51,428 nt of DNA from an uncultured Methanomicrobiales archaeon (GTDB lineage: Archaea > Thermoplasmatota > Thermoplasmata > Methanomassiliicoccales > Methanomethylophilaceae): contig CALAVG010000074.1 of NCBI GenBank assembly GCA_937892275.1, forward strand, positions 1 to 51,428, in the 5' to 3' direction. A program made the translations under genes and the position numbers. The notes below the pieces were generated by a model. It was not told the origin of the DNA, ran no database searches, and saw nothing but the letters and a program-made list of their open reading frames with translations. This document shows positions 26,630-35,260 of this stretch, in pieces; position 1 is the first letter of the stretch; the number at the start of each line of letters is the position of its first letter.

Positions 26630-27789
26630 ATCTCTGGATAAAGATGTCTGAGTTTCACGCGCGCGTCGTGGGTTGTGAACTGCCAGTTCACTCCTCTTTG
26701 CGATTCATTGCGTTGATGATACCAGGACCTCATTTCTTCATTGAGATCCTCCAGATTATCTATCCTGCGTTTGTTAAGGCACTGGTTCGAAAGGGCCGAG
26801 AGCTCTATCTCAGCGATGTCCAGCCAGCTACCGTGCTTCGGAGTGTGATGTATCTCGAGCTTCTGCATGATCCTAAAGGCTTCTTCAGGAGGGAACGTCT
26901 CATACAACGAAGTGATGTTGTGAGTATTCAGATTGTCCATGACAAGAACTACCCTCTCCGCATCCGGATAGTCCTCATCGACCAGTTTCTTCACCTGATT
27001 GGCCCAATCTACCTTGCGCCTTTGCGGCAGGGCCTCGGCCCTGCGCCAGCCGGCCAACGGTTCTGTGCCAGCCGGCCAACGGTTCTGTGAATAAGAAGAT
27101 GGAACACGTTCCGTTGCGTATGTACCTTTCATCTTGCAGACGTACGCCATCCGATTGGCGTACGATCTCTGGATTGCTCTCACCTAAAAGTTGGAGTGGT
27201 TTCTCATCCATACAGATTACAGGCCTGGAGGCATCGAATGGTCTTGAGTAGACTTCGAGGACATCTTCCATATGGGCGACGAAATCAGAATCATGCTTCT
27301 TCGTTATACACCAGCACTTCTTGAGGTACGGTTTGAATTTGCTTTTTTTAAAATGTTCCCGACGGAATGGTCGGAGATGGAATCGATATAGCCCAGCTCT
27401 ACTGCCTTATTGGCCAGTAGTTTGAGGGTCCATCTGGCATAACCCTTTGGTGGGTCTTGGCAACTGAGTGCGATAATATGAGCCTCGACTTCACCCGTTA
27501 TCTTGACTTCGCGTGGCGGTGTCAAGCGAACCTTCCTCATCAAGAAGTTATCCACCCCGAGGTTCAGATAGTCCCGCTTGATGTTTGAGATTGCAGTGGG
27601 GTGGATCCCGAATGTAGAAGCCGCTTGATTACATGCAAGCGGCTTGTCTCCATTCTTATCCAGAGCTAATATTACATTAGCACGCCTAACGATCATGTTG
27701 GGGTTGTTTCCTTTGGAAGTGAAATCCCTGAGTTTGGTCCTTTCTTCATCGTTCAGGTATATGTCCAATCTTTGATATCCTCTAGTCAT
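26623..27789 (-). pseudogene. IS630-family transposase in three frames
   Basis: The N-terminal HTH part (27789 to about 27335; MTRGYQRLDIYLNDEERTKL...) ends early at a TAA. The frame continues one base back as KKSKFKPYLKKCWCITKKHD, and the DDE core follows: ICMDEKPLQLLGES, VVLVMDNLNTHNITSLYE, HTPKHGSWLDIAEIELS. The first break sits exactly on seven adenines and could be programmed slippage. The second is a 22-bp tandem duplication that shifts the frame within LFTEPLAGWRRAEALPQRRK. That second lesion should inactivate this copy. The catalytic Asp, Asp and Glu codons all remain. Confidence 0.85.
27045..27088. repeat. 22-bp tandem duplication inside the IS630 transposase
   Basis: GCCAGCCGGCCAACGGTTCTG plus one T occurs twice in a row (27045-27066 and 27067-27088). 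Removing one copy restores a continuous frame through FLFTEPLAGWRRAEALPQRR, so this is a recent slippage event. Confidence 0.85.
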
Positions 27790-27917
27790 AGAATGCCTCC
27801 AGTTTTAGCTTCTTCTATTTAAAACAAGTATGCATTCTTTATATATAAATATGAGTTTTAAATTTCATATAATGAGATGTGAAGATGAACTTGATGAATT
27901 CGATCGATTGAAGTTTA

Positions 27918-27942
27918 AATATGAGTTTTAAGATTCAAGAGG
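27918..27942 (-). repeat. Right terminal inverted repeat of the IS630 element
   Basis: The reverse complement begins CCTCTTGAATCTTAAAACTC, identical to the left end over 25 bp. Confidence 0.9.
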
Positions 27943-28002
27943 TAGTAGGGCGTACTAGACATGCATTTCCGCAGAATCTATTGTGTTGGTTGTGGTGTTA
28001 AT

Positions 28003-30834
28003 TTATCTCACAAAATACTCAAACAGATCGAATCTCACTTCTTCCCTAAGCTTGTATCTGATTTTTACCGGAGTCTCATCATTAACAAACGATTCGAAAT
28101 CCATCTTTCCAAGGTAATAGAATTCTTTGGAGCCCTCATTATCCTTATTCTTGCGCACGAAGAGATGAATGACCGTTCTATTCTTCTTATGATCCCTCAC
28201 TCTGACCATATTCTTGCTATCCTTGTTCTCCATCGATTTGGATAGAGCGATCAGAGTATTCCTGTTTTCAAAATGATCTTCATATCTCTGTGATTCAACA
28301 ACCTTCTCTCCCTTCACATAATTGATGAAGACACAGAATGTATTCGTTTTCTGATCGTATTTGTATCCGCCGATGTTGATAGCATTGATATTATGGTCCC
28401 AGTTCATGAATCTGCACGCATCTTCGTACGTGTACATCTGATTCAAAACGAAGTTCGTATCGTCATATGTATCTTTGAACTTGCGATTGTGATTATCCTT
28501 TGATAACTCAAGTAATTCACTCACAGACCGATGGTAGAACTCAGTTGTTTTTGAGAAGTAATTCTCATCTGTCTTTCCTTCTTTATCAAGGATGATCGGA
28601 GAGTTCTTGAAGAACGATCCGTTGAATACAGAGAGGATGTTATCTTTCGCATTTTCATCCAGGTTTTCATGCCTATCCAGAAGAGTTTGATATGGATGTG
28701 GATCGTGAGATTCTATAATCTCTAGCAGCTCAATTTCTAGACCACGTTTCCCCGGTGCAATGATCTTGGAAATGAATGCAATCAGTTTCTCTTCATATTC
28801 ACTAAGGAACAATTCATTGCAATCCTTGTCTTTGGCTTTCAAGAAACTGTAATAGGATCCGAATTTGTTCAAGATCTTCAGTGGATCGATTGAACCGTAC
28901 TGATTGAATTCGATCAGTTTCGGAACCCTTCCAAGTTTCATTTTCAGATTGTTGTAAGCTTCTACAATGATCTTCGTGTTGTTGAAATCTGATTTGTCTA
29001 TCGATTCGTAAATCTTTTGCTTAGAGATCTCATCGAAACTGATCGTAGAGTTCCCAGGAATAATCGTGTCTCCAACTGAAACGAACTTTCTTGTCTCTGA
29101 TTTATTGTAACTATGATCATCAGATAACGCAAGTGGGATGTTGTAGTTCTTTTCGTAGTTTCCAATGAAGTCAAGCACTACAACATATGGCTTGTCCTTG
29201 TGAATTCTCAATCCACGTCCTAGCTGCTGAATGTAGACAATGGGTGATTGAGTAGGTCTCAGCATGACGACCTGGTTGATAGAAGGTATGTCCACACCTT
29301 CGTTGAAGAGATCTGCAGTGAAGATGTAGTCCAATGCGTATTCCGAATCGTCTGATTCGAGTCTTTCTATGCATTCGTTCACATAGTTCGGGTTTTGTGC
29401 CCCGGATACCCAAACGGTACGATATCCATGTCTGTTGAATTGTGTGGAGTAATCCTCTGCCTCTTTGAGATTCCTGCAGAACACTACTCCTTTCAATCTT
29501 CCGTCACAGTGTCCATAGAATTCTGCGTTCTGGATCACATGTTCGATTCTTTGTTCTTCTTCGATCTTGGAGAATACAGTCTTTTCGTCGTATGATTTTT
29601 CTCCAATCTCTATGTCAGCAACTCCGAAATAATGGAATGGGCAGATCAGTTTGTATTCCATCGCTTCTTTCAAACGGATATCATAAGCTATGTTGTAATT
29701 GAAGTACCTGTAGATGTCGTATCCATCTGTCCTATCCGGTGTTGCAGTCATTCCCATTAGGAACTTCGGTGTGAAGTGATTCAGTATCTTCTGATATGTT
29801 GCTGCACCAATGTGGTGGACCTCATCGATCAAGATGTAATCGAATTGATCCCGGGGGATCTTTTCAAGAACTTCATCGGTCAGAGAAACGTTGGTCGTGA
29901 ATAGACAATCCGCGTCGAGGTTGTTTCTTTTCGGATCGTATCTTTCGATCTTTGCTGATGGTCCGAACACCGCTCTGAAGCTTTCCATGGATTTGTTCAA
30001 AATGGGGTTCCTGTGAACGATGTAGAGCATCCTTCCGCCATAGCTCAGTGCGTCAAAGGCTGATAGATACGTTTTCCCGCTTCCTGTGGCCGAAATGACC
30101 AATGCCCTGTCTTCTCCCTTGTCACGTATCTCTTTGAGGCTCTGAAGGGCCTCTGCTTGCATCTTATTGGGAGATATTATATGTGGCTTGCTATCCAATG
30201 GATGAACGATGTGTTTAGAGAGTTCAGCTCTCAGTTTCTTCTCGTTGTAGTAGATCTCTGAGTATTGATTGATCCAGTCTTCTGTGATCTTTGTGGAGTA
30301 TTCGAAGATGTGAGTGAACTCGTCGATGATTGCGGATACTACTTCTCCCGAATCCTTTGAATTGAATTTCAGATTCCATTCACCGTTGGAACAAAGTGCA
30401 TTGTTCGTAAGATTGCTGCTTCCGATTATGATATCGTATGTTCCGTTCTTCTCGAATATGTAGCACTTGGAGTGCATCTTCATCTGATCTTCAGTGACGA
30501 TTCTTAATTCAATGTTAGGGAAGCTCATCAGTTTTCTGAGAGCCTTTGGTTGTGTGAAGTTTTGATATTGGGATGCAAGGATTTTACCTTTGATGTCGTG
30601 ATCTTTCAGATATTTGAATTCAGAAAGAAGTGCGTTGATTCCATCGTCCGTGACGAATGCGACTGAGAACATGAACTGGTCGCAATCGGTCATCTCTTGT
30701 TTGAGAGATGTGATGATCTTCTCGCCACGTTTTGGATTGTTTGTCAGGAATTTCGGAATGTAATCTGAATCCGCATCGATGGAGGAATCTAGAAATCCAT
30801 GGATCAACCCTTTTTCAAGGAATTCATCTTGCAA
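28003..30834 (-). CDS. PLD nuclease-SF2 helicase-DUF3427 protein
   Basis: This 943-residue multidomain protein likely acts on DNA. Residues 35-190 form a phospholipase D-like nuclease (MHSKCYIFEKNG...IIGSSNLTNNAL, an HxK motif with the following GSSN). Residues 220-560 form an SF2 helicase: SATGSGKTYL, LIDEVHHIGAATY, MGMTATPDRTDG, FTADLFNEGVDIPSINQVV, YIQQLGRGLRIH. The last 350 residues match the DUF3427 region. Its start overlaps the end of the NUDIX gene by 11 bases. Codon use is distinctly AT-richer than flanking genes, suggesting transfer. Proteins of this architecture are found in defence-like settings; the role here is inferred. Confidence 0.9.
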   Translation of the reverse strand: MQDEFLEKGLIHGFLDSSIDADSDYIPKFLTNNPKRGEKIITSLKQEMTDCDQFMFSVAFVTDDGINALLSEFKYLKDHDIKGKILASQYQNFTQPKALRKLMSFPNIELRIVTEDQMKMHSKCYIFEKNGTYDIIIGSSNLTNNALCSNGEWNLKFNSKDSGEVVSAIIDEFTHIFEYSTKITEDWINQYSEIYYNEKKLRAELSKHIVHPLDSKPHIISPNKMQAEALQSLKEIRDKGEDRALVISATGSGKTYLSAFDALSYGGRMLYIVHRNPILNKSMESFRAVFGPSAKIERYDPKRNNLDADCLFTTNVSLTDEVLEKIPRDQFDYILIDEVHHIGAATYQKILNHFTPKFLMGMTATPDRTDGYDIYRYFNYNIAYDIRLKEAMEYKLICPFHYFGVADIEIGEKSYDEKTVFSKIEEEQRIEHVIQNAEFYGHCDGRLKGVVFCRNLKEAEDYSTQFNRHGYRTVWVSGAQNPNYVNECIERLESDDSEYALDYIFTADLFNEGVDIPSINQVVMLRPTQSPIVYIQQLGRGLRIHKDKPYVVVLDFIGNYEKNYNIPLALSDDHSYNKSETRKFVSVGDTIIPGNSTISFDEISKQKIYESIDKSDFNNTKIIVEAYNNLKMKLGRVPKLIEFNQYGSIDPLKILNKFGSYYSFLKAKDKDCNELFLSEYEEKLIAFISKIIAPGKRGLEIELLEIIESHDPHPYQTLLDRHENLDENAKDNILSVFNGSFFKNSPIILDKEGKTDENYFSKTTEFYHRSVSELLELSKDNHNRKFKDTYDDTNFVLNQMYTYEDACRFMNWDHNINAINIGGYKYDQKTNTFCVFINYVKGEKVVESQRYEDHFENRNTLIALSKSMENKDSKNMVRVRDHKKNRTVIHLFVRKNKDNEGSKEFYYLGKMDFESFVNDETPVKIRYKLREEVRFDLFEYFVR

Positions 30835-31225
30835 AGTATTCCTCCAGTTTTTTCACGACCAGTTTGTCAGCCTCAGCCCAATTGACAGAAAATAACTCCT
30901 CTAATGTATGCCATTGGGAATCTACATGTTCAGTCAGAGTGTAGTCTATTTCATCGACATATATCAGGAAAGAATGCATCAAGATATGGAAGTCCGGATA
31001 ATCATACTCTGTATCGCATAGATGCACTATTTTCTGATTCGAGACGTCTATTTTCAGCTCCTCTGATAGTTCTCTGACGATTGTATCTTGTGGATCCTCT
31101 CCTTTCTCTACTTTACCTCCAGGAAATTCCCATTTGTTCGAAATATAGGGGTATTTAGCAGACCCCTTTTGGAAGCATAGGAACTTGGAGTCGCGTATGA
31201 AGATTCCTGCGGATACTTCGACCAT
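30824..31225 (-). CDS. NUDIX hydrolase (MutT/8-oxo-dGTPase-like)
   Basis: This 133-residue enzyme of the MutT group hydrolyses nucleoside diphosphate-X compounds such as oxidised or modified dNTPs. The complete NUDIX box is visible: GKVEKGEDPQDTIVRELSEE (about residues 39-58), preceded by NKWEFPGG. A CTAAAATC box lies 26 nt before the start, with no Shine-Dalgarno site. It is the first gene of a two-gene unit with the PLD-helicase protein, whose ATG lies inside its last codons. That tight coupling suggests that both act together, perhaps on modified nucleotides, though this is an inference. Confidence 0.9.
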   Translation of the reverse strand: MVEVSAGIFIRDSKFLCFQKGSAKYPYISNKWEFPGGKVEKGEDPQDTIVRELSEELKIDVSNQKIVHLCDTEYDYPDFHILMHSFLIYVDEIDYTLTEHVDSQWHTLEELFSVNWAEADKLVVKKLEEYFAR

Positions 31226-31383
31226 TAGTTTGAGAATAGAGGTTCATAGATTTTAGAAGTGTGATTATACAGATTATTTGAACCATGAATTATAGACTCG
31301 GGATAGTGTTCCTGTTGATGTTTTGATTGAATGCCGATAGTGCTTTCAATCCGATTAAATACTCTGTTCCCGATGAATCCTGC

Positions 31384-33282
31384 ATGATCATCTACGAAGG
31401 TTCCTGCCGCCGGTTCATTGAGCAGAGCCTGTGGTCCGATATCAAGATCGGAGAGGTGATCAGCGACAGTTTCAACGATTATCATATCCACTCCGGGGAG
31501 TCCGAGGTCAATTCCTGGAACAATTCCCTTCCGGCACTCGCATACGTTCTGAACAAGAGCGATGTCCCGGATGATGCCGAGATCGGTATCGAATACAACA
31601 TCCGCGGCAACAGGCACAGGATAGACGCCTTGATATGCGGCAGGGATGATGACGGATTCGAATCAGCGGTAGTGGTAGAGCTCAAACAGTGGAGCAACGT
31701 CCAGAGGACCGACAAGCCGTACTATGTGCACACCCTGGGAGGGGGCGGAGAGGACGATTACTGGCATCCTTCCTATCAGGCCGCAAATTACGTTGGGATG
31801 ATAGAGAACTTCTACGCATATGTCCAGGACACCCCCGTGAGGTTCAAGGCATGTTCCTATCTTCACAACATGGATGCCGCGAACCGTCAGATCTTAGGGG
31901 ATTCCATGCTCTATCCTCAGGTGGAGTACAGTCCGGTGTTCCTCAAAGGTGACGAGGATGCCCTCGCAGATTTCATCGGCCATTTCATAAAGGGTTCCTG
32001 CAAGGATCTGCTGTTCAGGATTGACCACAGTTCCATCAGACCATCACCAAAGCTCTCCGACATGCTCAGCGAGGCTCTCAGGGGCCAGGATTTCTTCTCC
32101 TACAGCGACGAGCAGGCCGATGCCGTATCGAGCATCGTGCAGATAGCCAGGGACAGCGCAAAGTACGGTGAGAAGAGGACGGTCATCATCAGGGGCAGTC
32201 CCGGTACCGGGAAGTCCATAGTGGCCATCAATGTACTGGGTCAGCTGGTCGCTCCCAGGAATGGCGAGAAACCGCTGAGTGCCGCATATTTCACAAGCAA
32301 CAGCGCTCCGCGTATGCTCTATCAGAAGAAACTGATCGACGAGGATCACAGGAAGAACGCGATTTCCAACCTCTTCAAGCACCCTCTAGCCCTCAGCGGG
32401 GCTCCGTCCAACGCTCTGGCATGCTCCCTTTTCGACGAGGCCCACCGCATGTACGATTGGAAGGGCGGGACTGGGCTCAAGAAGGGGATCAATCTTGTAG
32501 AGAAGTGTATCAACGCATCCAAGGTCTCGGTGTTCTTCATCGACGAGGATCAGGCCGTCACAACACATGATTATGCGACCATAGACAGGATAAGGGAGAT
32601 CGCCGACAGATGCAATTCCAGGGTCATCGACGGACCCACGCTGAAGACTCAGTTCCGTGTTCTCGGAGGGACAGAATATCTTGAGTTCGTAAGGTCTCTG
32701 CTCCGTTATCCAGATTCCGGTGATTTCAGGAACGATTTCGGAGGATACGATCTCCGTATATTCAATCGTGCTGCCGATATGAGGGAAGAGCTCAGGAAGA
32801 TGGATCTCCAATACGGAGATTCCCGTATGGTGGCCGGTTATACCTACGAGTGGATCACCAAGAAGGATTACGGCTGCGGATACGACATAGTTCTCGACGA
32901 TGGGGAATTCCAGGCCAAATGGAACATGTCCAAGAATGATTATTCGTGGCTGTACGACAAGGATTCGTTCGAGGATGTCGGCTGCATCCATACCTGCCAG
33001 GGTCTCGATATGCAGTACTGCGGAGTCATAATCGGAAAGGACCTACGTTTCGAGAACGAAGAGCTAATCTTCGATCCTTCCAAGAATGCCAAGAGCGATA
33101 AGAGTTCAGGCATCAGGACATGCAAGGACAGGAAGCAGGTGGAGACTCTGATCCGGAACACCTACAATGTACTCCTGACAAGGGGAATGAGGGGTACGTT
33201 CATCTACTGTGAGGACAAGGGTCTGAGGGAACACATCAGAGAGATGCTGAAGTCAGATTCAGATAGTCTGGCACATGACTGA
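31384..33282 (+). CDS. PD-(D/E)XK nuclease fused to a DUF2075 AAA/helicase domain
   Basis: This 632-residue protein starts MIIYEGSCRRFIEQ, as usual for the family. The ATG at 31384 is chosen over a TTG at 31327 because a GATTAAATAC box lies 26 nt before it. Residues 80-100 hold a nuclease pattern (RHRIDALICG...AVVVELKQW, Asp...Glu-x-Lys). The DUF2075 part has Walker A RGSPGTGKS, Walker B ACSLFDEAHRM, VFFIDEDQAVT, and the late YNVLLTRGMRGTFIY motif of SF1-type ATPases. It is divergent from the NUDIX/helicase pair with about 160 bp between the starts. DNA processing or defence is likely. Confidence 0.85.
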   Translation: MIIYEGSCRRFIEQSLWSDIKIGEVISDSFNDYHIHSGESEVNSWNNSLPALAYVLNKSDVPDDAEIGIEYNIRGNRHRIDALICGRDDDGFESAVVVELKQWSNVQRTDKPYYVHTLGGGGEDDYWHPSYQAANYVGMIENFYAYVQDTPVRFKACSYLHNMDAANRQILGDSMLYPQVEYSPVFLKGDEDALADFIGHFIKGSCKDLLFRIDHSSIRPSPKLSDMLSEALRGQDFFSYSDEQADAVSSIVQIARDSAKYGEKRTVIIRGSPGTGKSIVAINVLGQLVAPRNGEKPLSAAYFTSNSAPRMLYQKKLIDEDHRKNAISNLFKHPLALSGAPSNALACSLFDEAHRMYDWKGGTGLKKGINLVEKCINASKVSVFFIDEDQAVTTHDYATIDRIREIADRCNSRVIDGPTLKTQFRVLGGTEYLEFVRSLLRYPDSGDFRNDFGGYDLRIFNRAADMREELRKMDLQYGDSRMVAGYTYEWITKKDYGCGYDIVLDDGEFQAKWNMSKNDYSWLYDKDSFEDVGCIHTCQGLDMQYCGVIIGKDLRFENEELIFDPSKNAKSDKSSGIRTCKDRKQVETLIRNTYNVLLTRGMRGTFIYCEDKGLREHIREMLKSDSDSLAHD

Positions 33283-33379
33283 TTTTCCGTTTTAATCACA
33301 ACAATTACAAAGATAACATCCAGATGTTATTATACTCCCAATGCCATCTCAAATCACCAAAAGATAGGAGATGGAAGAC

Positions 33380-34048
33380 ATGGAAAGAACCATCAGGATG
33401 AAAGGTAGAGCGACCGTCACCGCCCCCTCGGATATCACCGTGATATCCTTGAACATATCCGGCAAGGAGGAGAGCTTCTCCGATGCCATAGAGGCTATGA
33501 GCAAAGCAACCGGAGGGCTCAAGGACCTCATAGCCTCCGCAGGCATAGAGCGCAGCTCCGTGAAGACCTCCGACCTCAGAGTCGAACAATCCTTCCGGAA
33601 GGTCAAGATCGGTACCGATAGGAACGGATACGACAAGTTCAAGGAAGTGGAGGACGGATTCTCGTACTATCAAAGGGTCCACTTCGAGTTCCCCACTAAC
33701 GACAAGGTATTATCGGAAGTGATCTACAAGATCAGCTCCGGCGGCGTCACCCCGAGGATCAGCTTCTCCTTCAGGAACAGCGATCCCGAAGGGATGAAGA
33801 ACAAGGCCTTAGCAGAAGCATGCAGGCATGCCAAGGAGGAGGCGGAGACCATAGTCTCATCCGTTGGTTCCAAACTAGGCAGACTGCTGTCCGTCGACCG
33901 CAACTTCAGCACCTACAGCGATTACGACGACGGGCGCGGATACGACATGCCCCTGAGTGCGAAATGCATGGCCGCACCGATCGACATCGATCCCGAGGAT
34001 TACTCCGTGGACCAATCCGTGGAGATGGTCTGGGAGATAACGGACTGA
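33380..34048 (+). CDS. SIMPL (DUF541) domain protein
   Basis: This 222-residue protein has the SIMPL/DUF541 fold: an RMKGRATVTAPSDITVISLNIS opening, a conserved DLIASAGIERSSVKTSDLRVEQ stretch (about residues 45-68), then GFSYYQRVHFEF, ISSGGVTPRISFSFRN and the helix ALAEACRHAKEEAETIVSSVGSKLG. The ATG at 33380 is taken because AGGAG is 9 nt before it; an ATG three codons earlier is possible. A GTTATTATAC box lies at 33326-33335. The usual signal peptide is missing, so it is probably cytosolic. Function in archaea is unknown. Confidence 0.85.
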   Translation: MERTIRMKGRATVTAPSDITVISLNISGKEESFSDAIEAMSKATGGLKDLIASAGIERSSVKTSDLRVEQSFRKVKIGTDRNGYDKFKEVEDGFSYYQRVHFEFPTNDKVLSEVIYKISSGGVTPRISFSFRNSDPEGMKNKALAEACRHAKEEAETIVSSVGSKLGRLLSVDRNFSTYSDYDDGRGYDMPLSAKCMAAPIDIDPEDYSVDQSVEMVWEITD

Positions 34049-34101
34049 AAAGACCACAACATCAGCGGAGCGTATATCATCAACCTGTCCGATGACCTTT
34101 C

Positions 34102-34569
34102 ATGGACAAGGCTCCGCTGATGGAATTCATCCGCCAAATGGACCACAGGCACACCGTGGAGATGATCGAGGACATGATGGTCCTCCTATCCGACGAACAG
34201 CTGAACGAATGCGTACGCAGGTCATTCAAGGGGATATGCGAGGAGAACAGCGATGTTGAGTTTTCGATACATAGCGTCATCGAGAATCTGTGGTTCGATA
34301 TCGCAAATTCCTATTACGATGATGAGGACGAACCCTCTTTAGAGGATATGGTGCCTTTGATCAAGGACAGGTTCGATTTCGTGAAGGCCATGGCAGAGGC
34401 GGGCATGGATGCGGAGGCTGTAGAATTCTGTAAGCGCATAGCGGACGGGATGGATCGTGTGTCCTCGGATCCGAGATACAATGGTGTTGGGGAGATCCTG
34501 CTTCCACAGAGGGACGAGTTATTGGATCTTATCGAGAAGGGAGAATGTGAGGAATGGTTCTCCCAATGA
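34102..34569 (+). CDS. Hypothetical acidic helical protein
   Basis: This 155-residue protein is acidic and nearly all-helical, and I do not recognise it. Segments such as VEMIEDMMVLLSDEQLNECV and FDFVKAMAEAGMDAEAVEF hint at paired helices, as in TPR-like or HEAT-like proteins. A GTATATCA box lies about 26 nt before the ATG, so it is probably transcribed alone without a leader. A very structured, A/T-tract-rich region follows it. Confidence 0.65.
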   Translation: MDKAPLMEFIRQMDHRHTVEMIEDMMVLLSDEQLNECVRRSFKGICEENSDVEFSIHSVIENLWFDIANSYYDDEDEPSLEDMVPLIKDRFDFVKAMAEAGMDAEAVEFCKRIADGMDRVSSDPRYNGVGEILLPQRDELLDLIEKGECEEWFSQ

Positions 34570-34883
34570 GGGTTTCAAGAGGGTCATAAAAGCCCTCGAA
34601 AGAACGTCCCGCAAAACGGTAATTTCGAGACCCGGAAAAATCGATTTTCGGGCCTGATTTCGAGCACCCCGAAAAACGCCTTATTTTTGAGCGAAAATTT
34701 CAATCGGCCAGCATCGAAAAATCACCACTTTTTTAACGACCCGTTTATGGGGTGTTTTCCGGGTGTTTTTCCGCCTTATTTTTAGGAAAGTTTTCACCCT
34801 TTTTATGACCCCCTTCCGATCGTGATTCCGGGCTGTACTTACCATTGTTTTTCGACTCTATGGGAACGGCCGCAGAGATACCC
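34570..34883. other. Structured intergenic region with direct and inverted repeats
   Basis: No open frame of note is seen. The region carries a hairpin CCCGGAAAAATCGATTTTCGGG (34631-34652; 20 bases pair with one bulge), two copies of CGCCTTATTTTT (34677 and 34772, 95 bp apart), each followed by a GAAA-rich stretch and TTTCA, and a tandem GGGTGTTTTCC GGGTGTTTTTCC (34750-34772). Runs of five to seven T could end transcripts. It may be a small RNA gene, an extended terminator, or decayed repeats. Confidence 0.4.
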
Positions 34884-35075
34884 TCACCCTCTGTCCATCT
34901 TCACAGATTGCCACTCCGCATCCTGCACTTCGAGGACGTTGGTAGCGAGTATCCTTGCAAGGTTGCTCGCCGCCTCGGGAGGTAGCTTCACGGTGAAGTG
35001 CACATCGACGAGTATGGATTTCTTGTTGTCCGATATGGACCTGTTCACGGTCATGCTCTCAAGAGGTATCTGCAT
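34884..35075 (-). CDS. Small hypothetical protein (63 aa)
   Basis: This basic/amphipathic protein begins MQIPLESMTVNRSISDNKKS. A beta-strand-like VDVHFTVKL leads into a helix (PEAASNLARILATNVLEVQ), an alternating pattern suggesting a small alpha/beta fold. AAGGAG lies 9 nt before the ATG, and a TTATTATATC box sits about 50 nt further upstream, so it has a short leader. No family is recognised. It stands between the structured intergenic region and the flavin-binding fusion gene. Confidence 0.65.
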   Translation of the reverse strand: MQIPLESMTVNRSISDNKKSILVDVHFTVKLPPEAASNLARILATNVLEVQDAEWQSVKMDRG

Positions 35076-35260
35076 ATGATCATCTCCTTCGCGGGACGGT
35101 GTCCCGGTCGCATGACATAATACTGCTTGGGGATATAATAACTTTAAACTGTTATTTACGTAACCTCTGTTATCGTATGGTCCGTGGAAGACCCCTTAGG
35201 ATTCAAGGCTCCGGAAGAATGTAAAAGGATGAAGGAGGGGGGTATAACCCTCCTCGGTTT

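Larger units (their letters stand above)
26605..27942 (-). mobile_element. IS630-family insertion sequence with a disrupted transposase
   Basis: The element is 1,338 bp long with 25-bp perfect terminal inverted repeats starting CCTCTTGAATCTTAAAACTC. It is flanked on both sides by TA (26603-26604 and 27943-27944), the target duplication expected for IS630/Tc1-mariner elements. It lies between the DUF2130 gene and the helicase operon without breaking a gene. A partial copy of the end sequence (AAATATGAGTTTTAA) is repeated inside at 27847, 70 bp from the terminal one. Confidence 0.9.
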
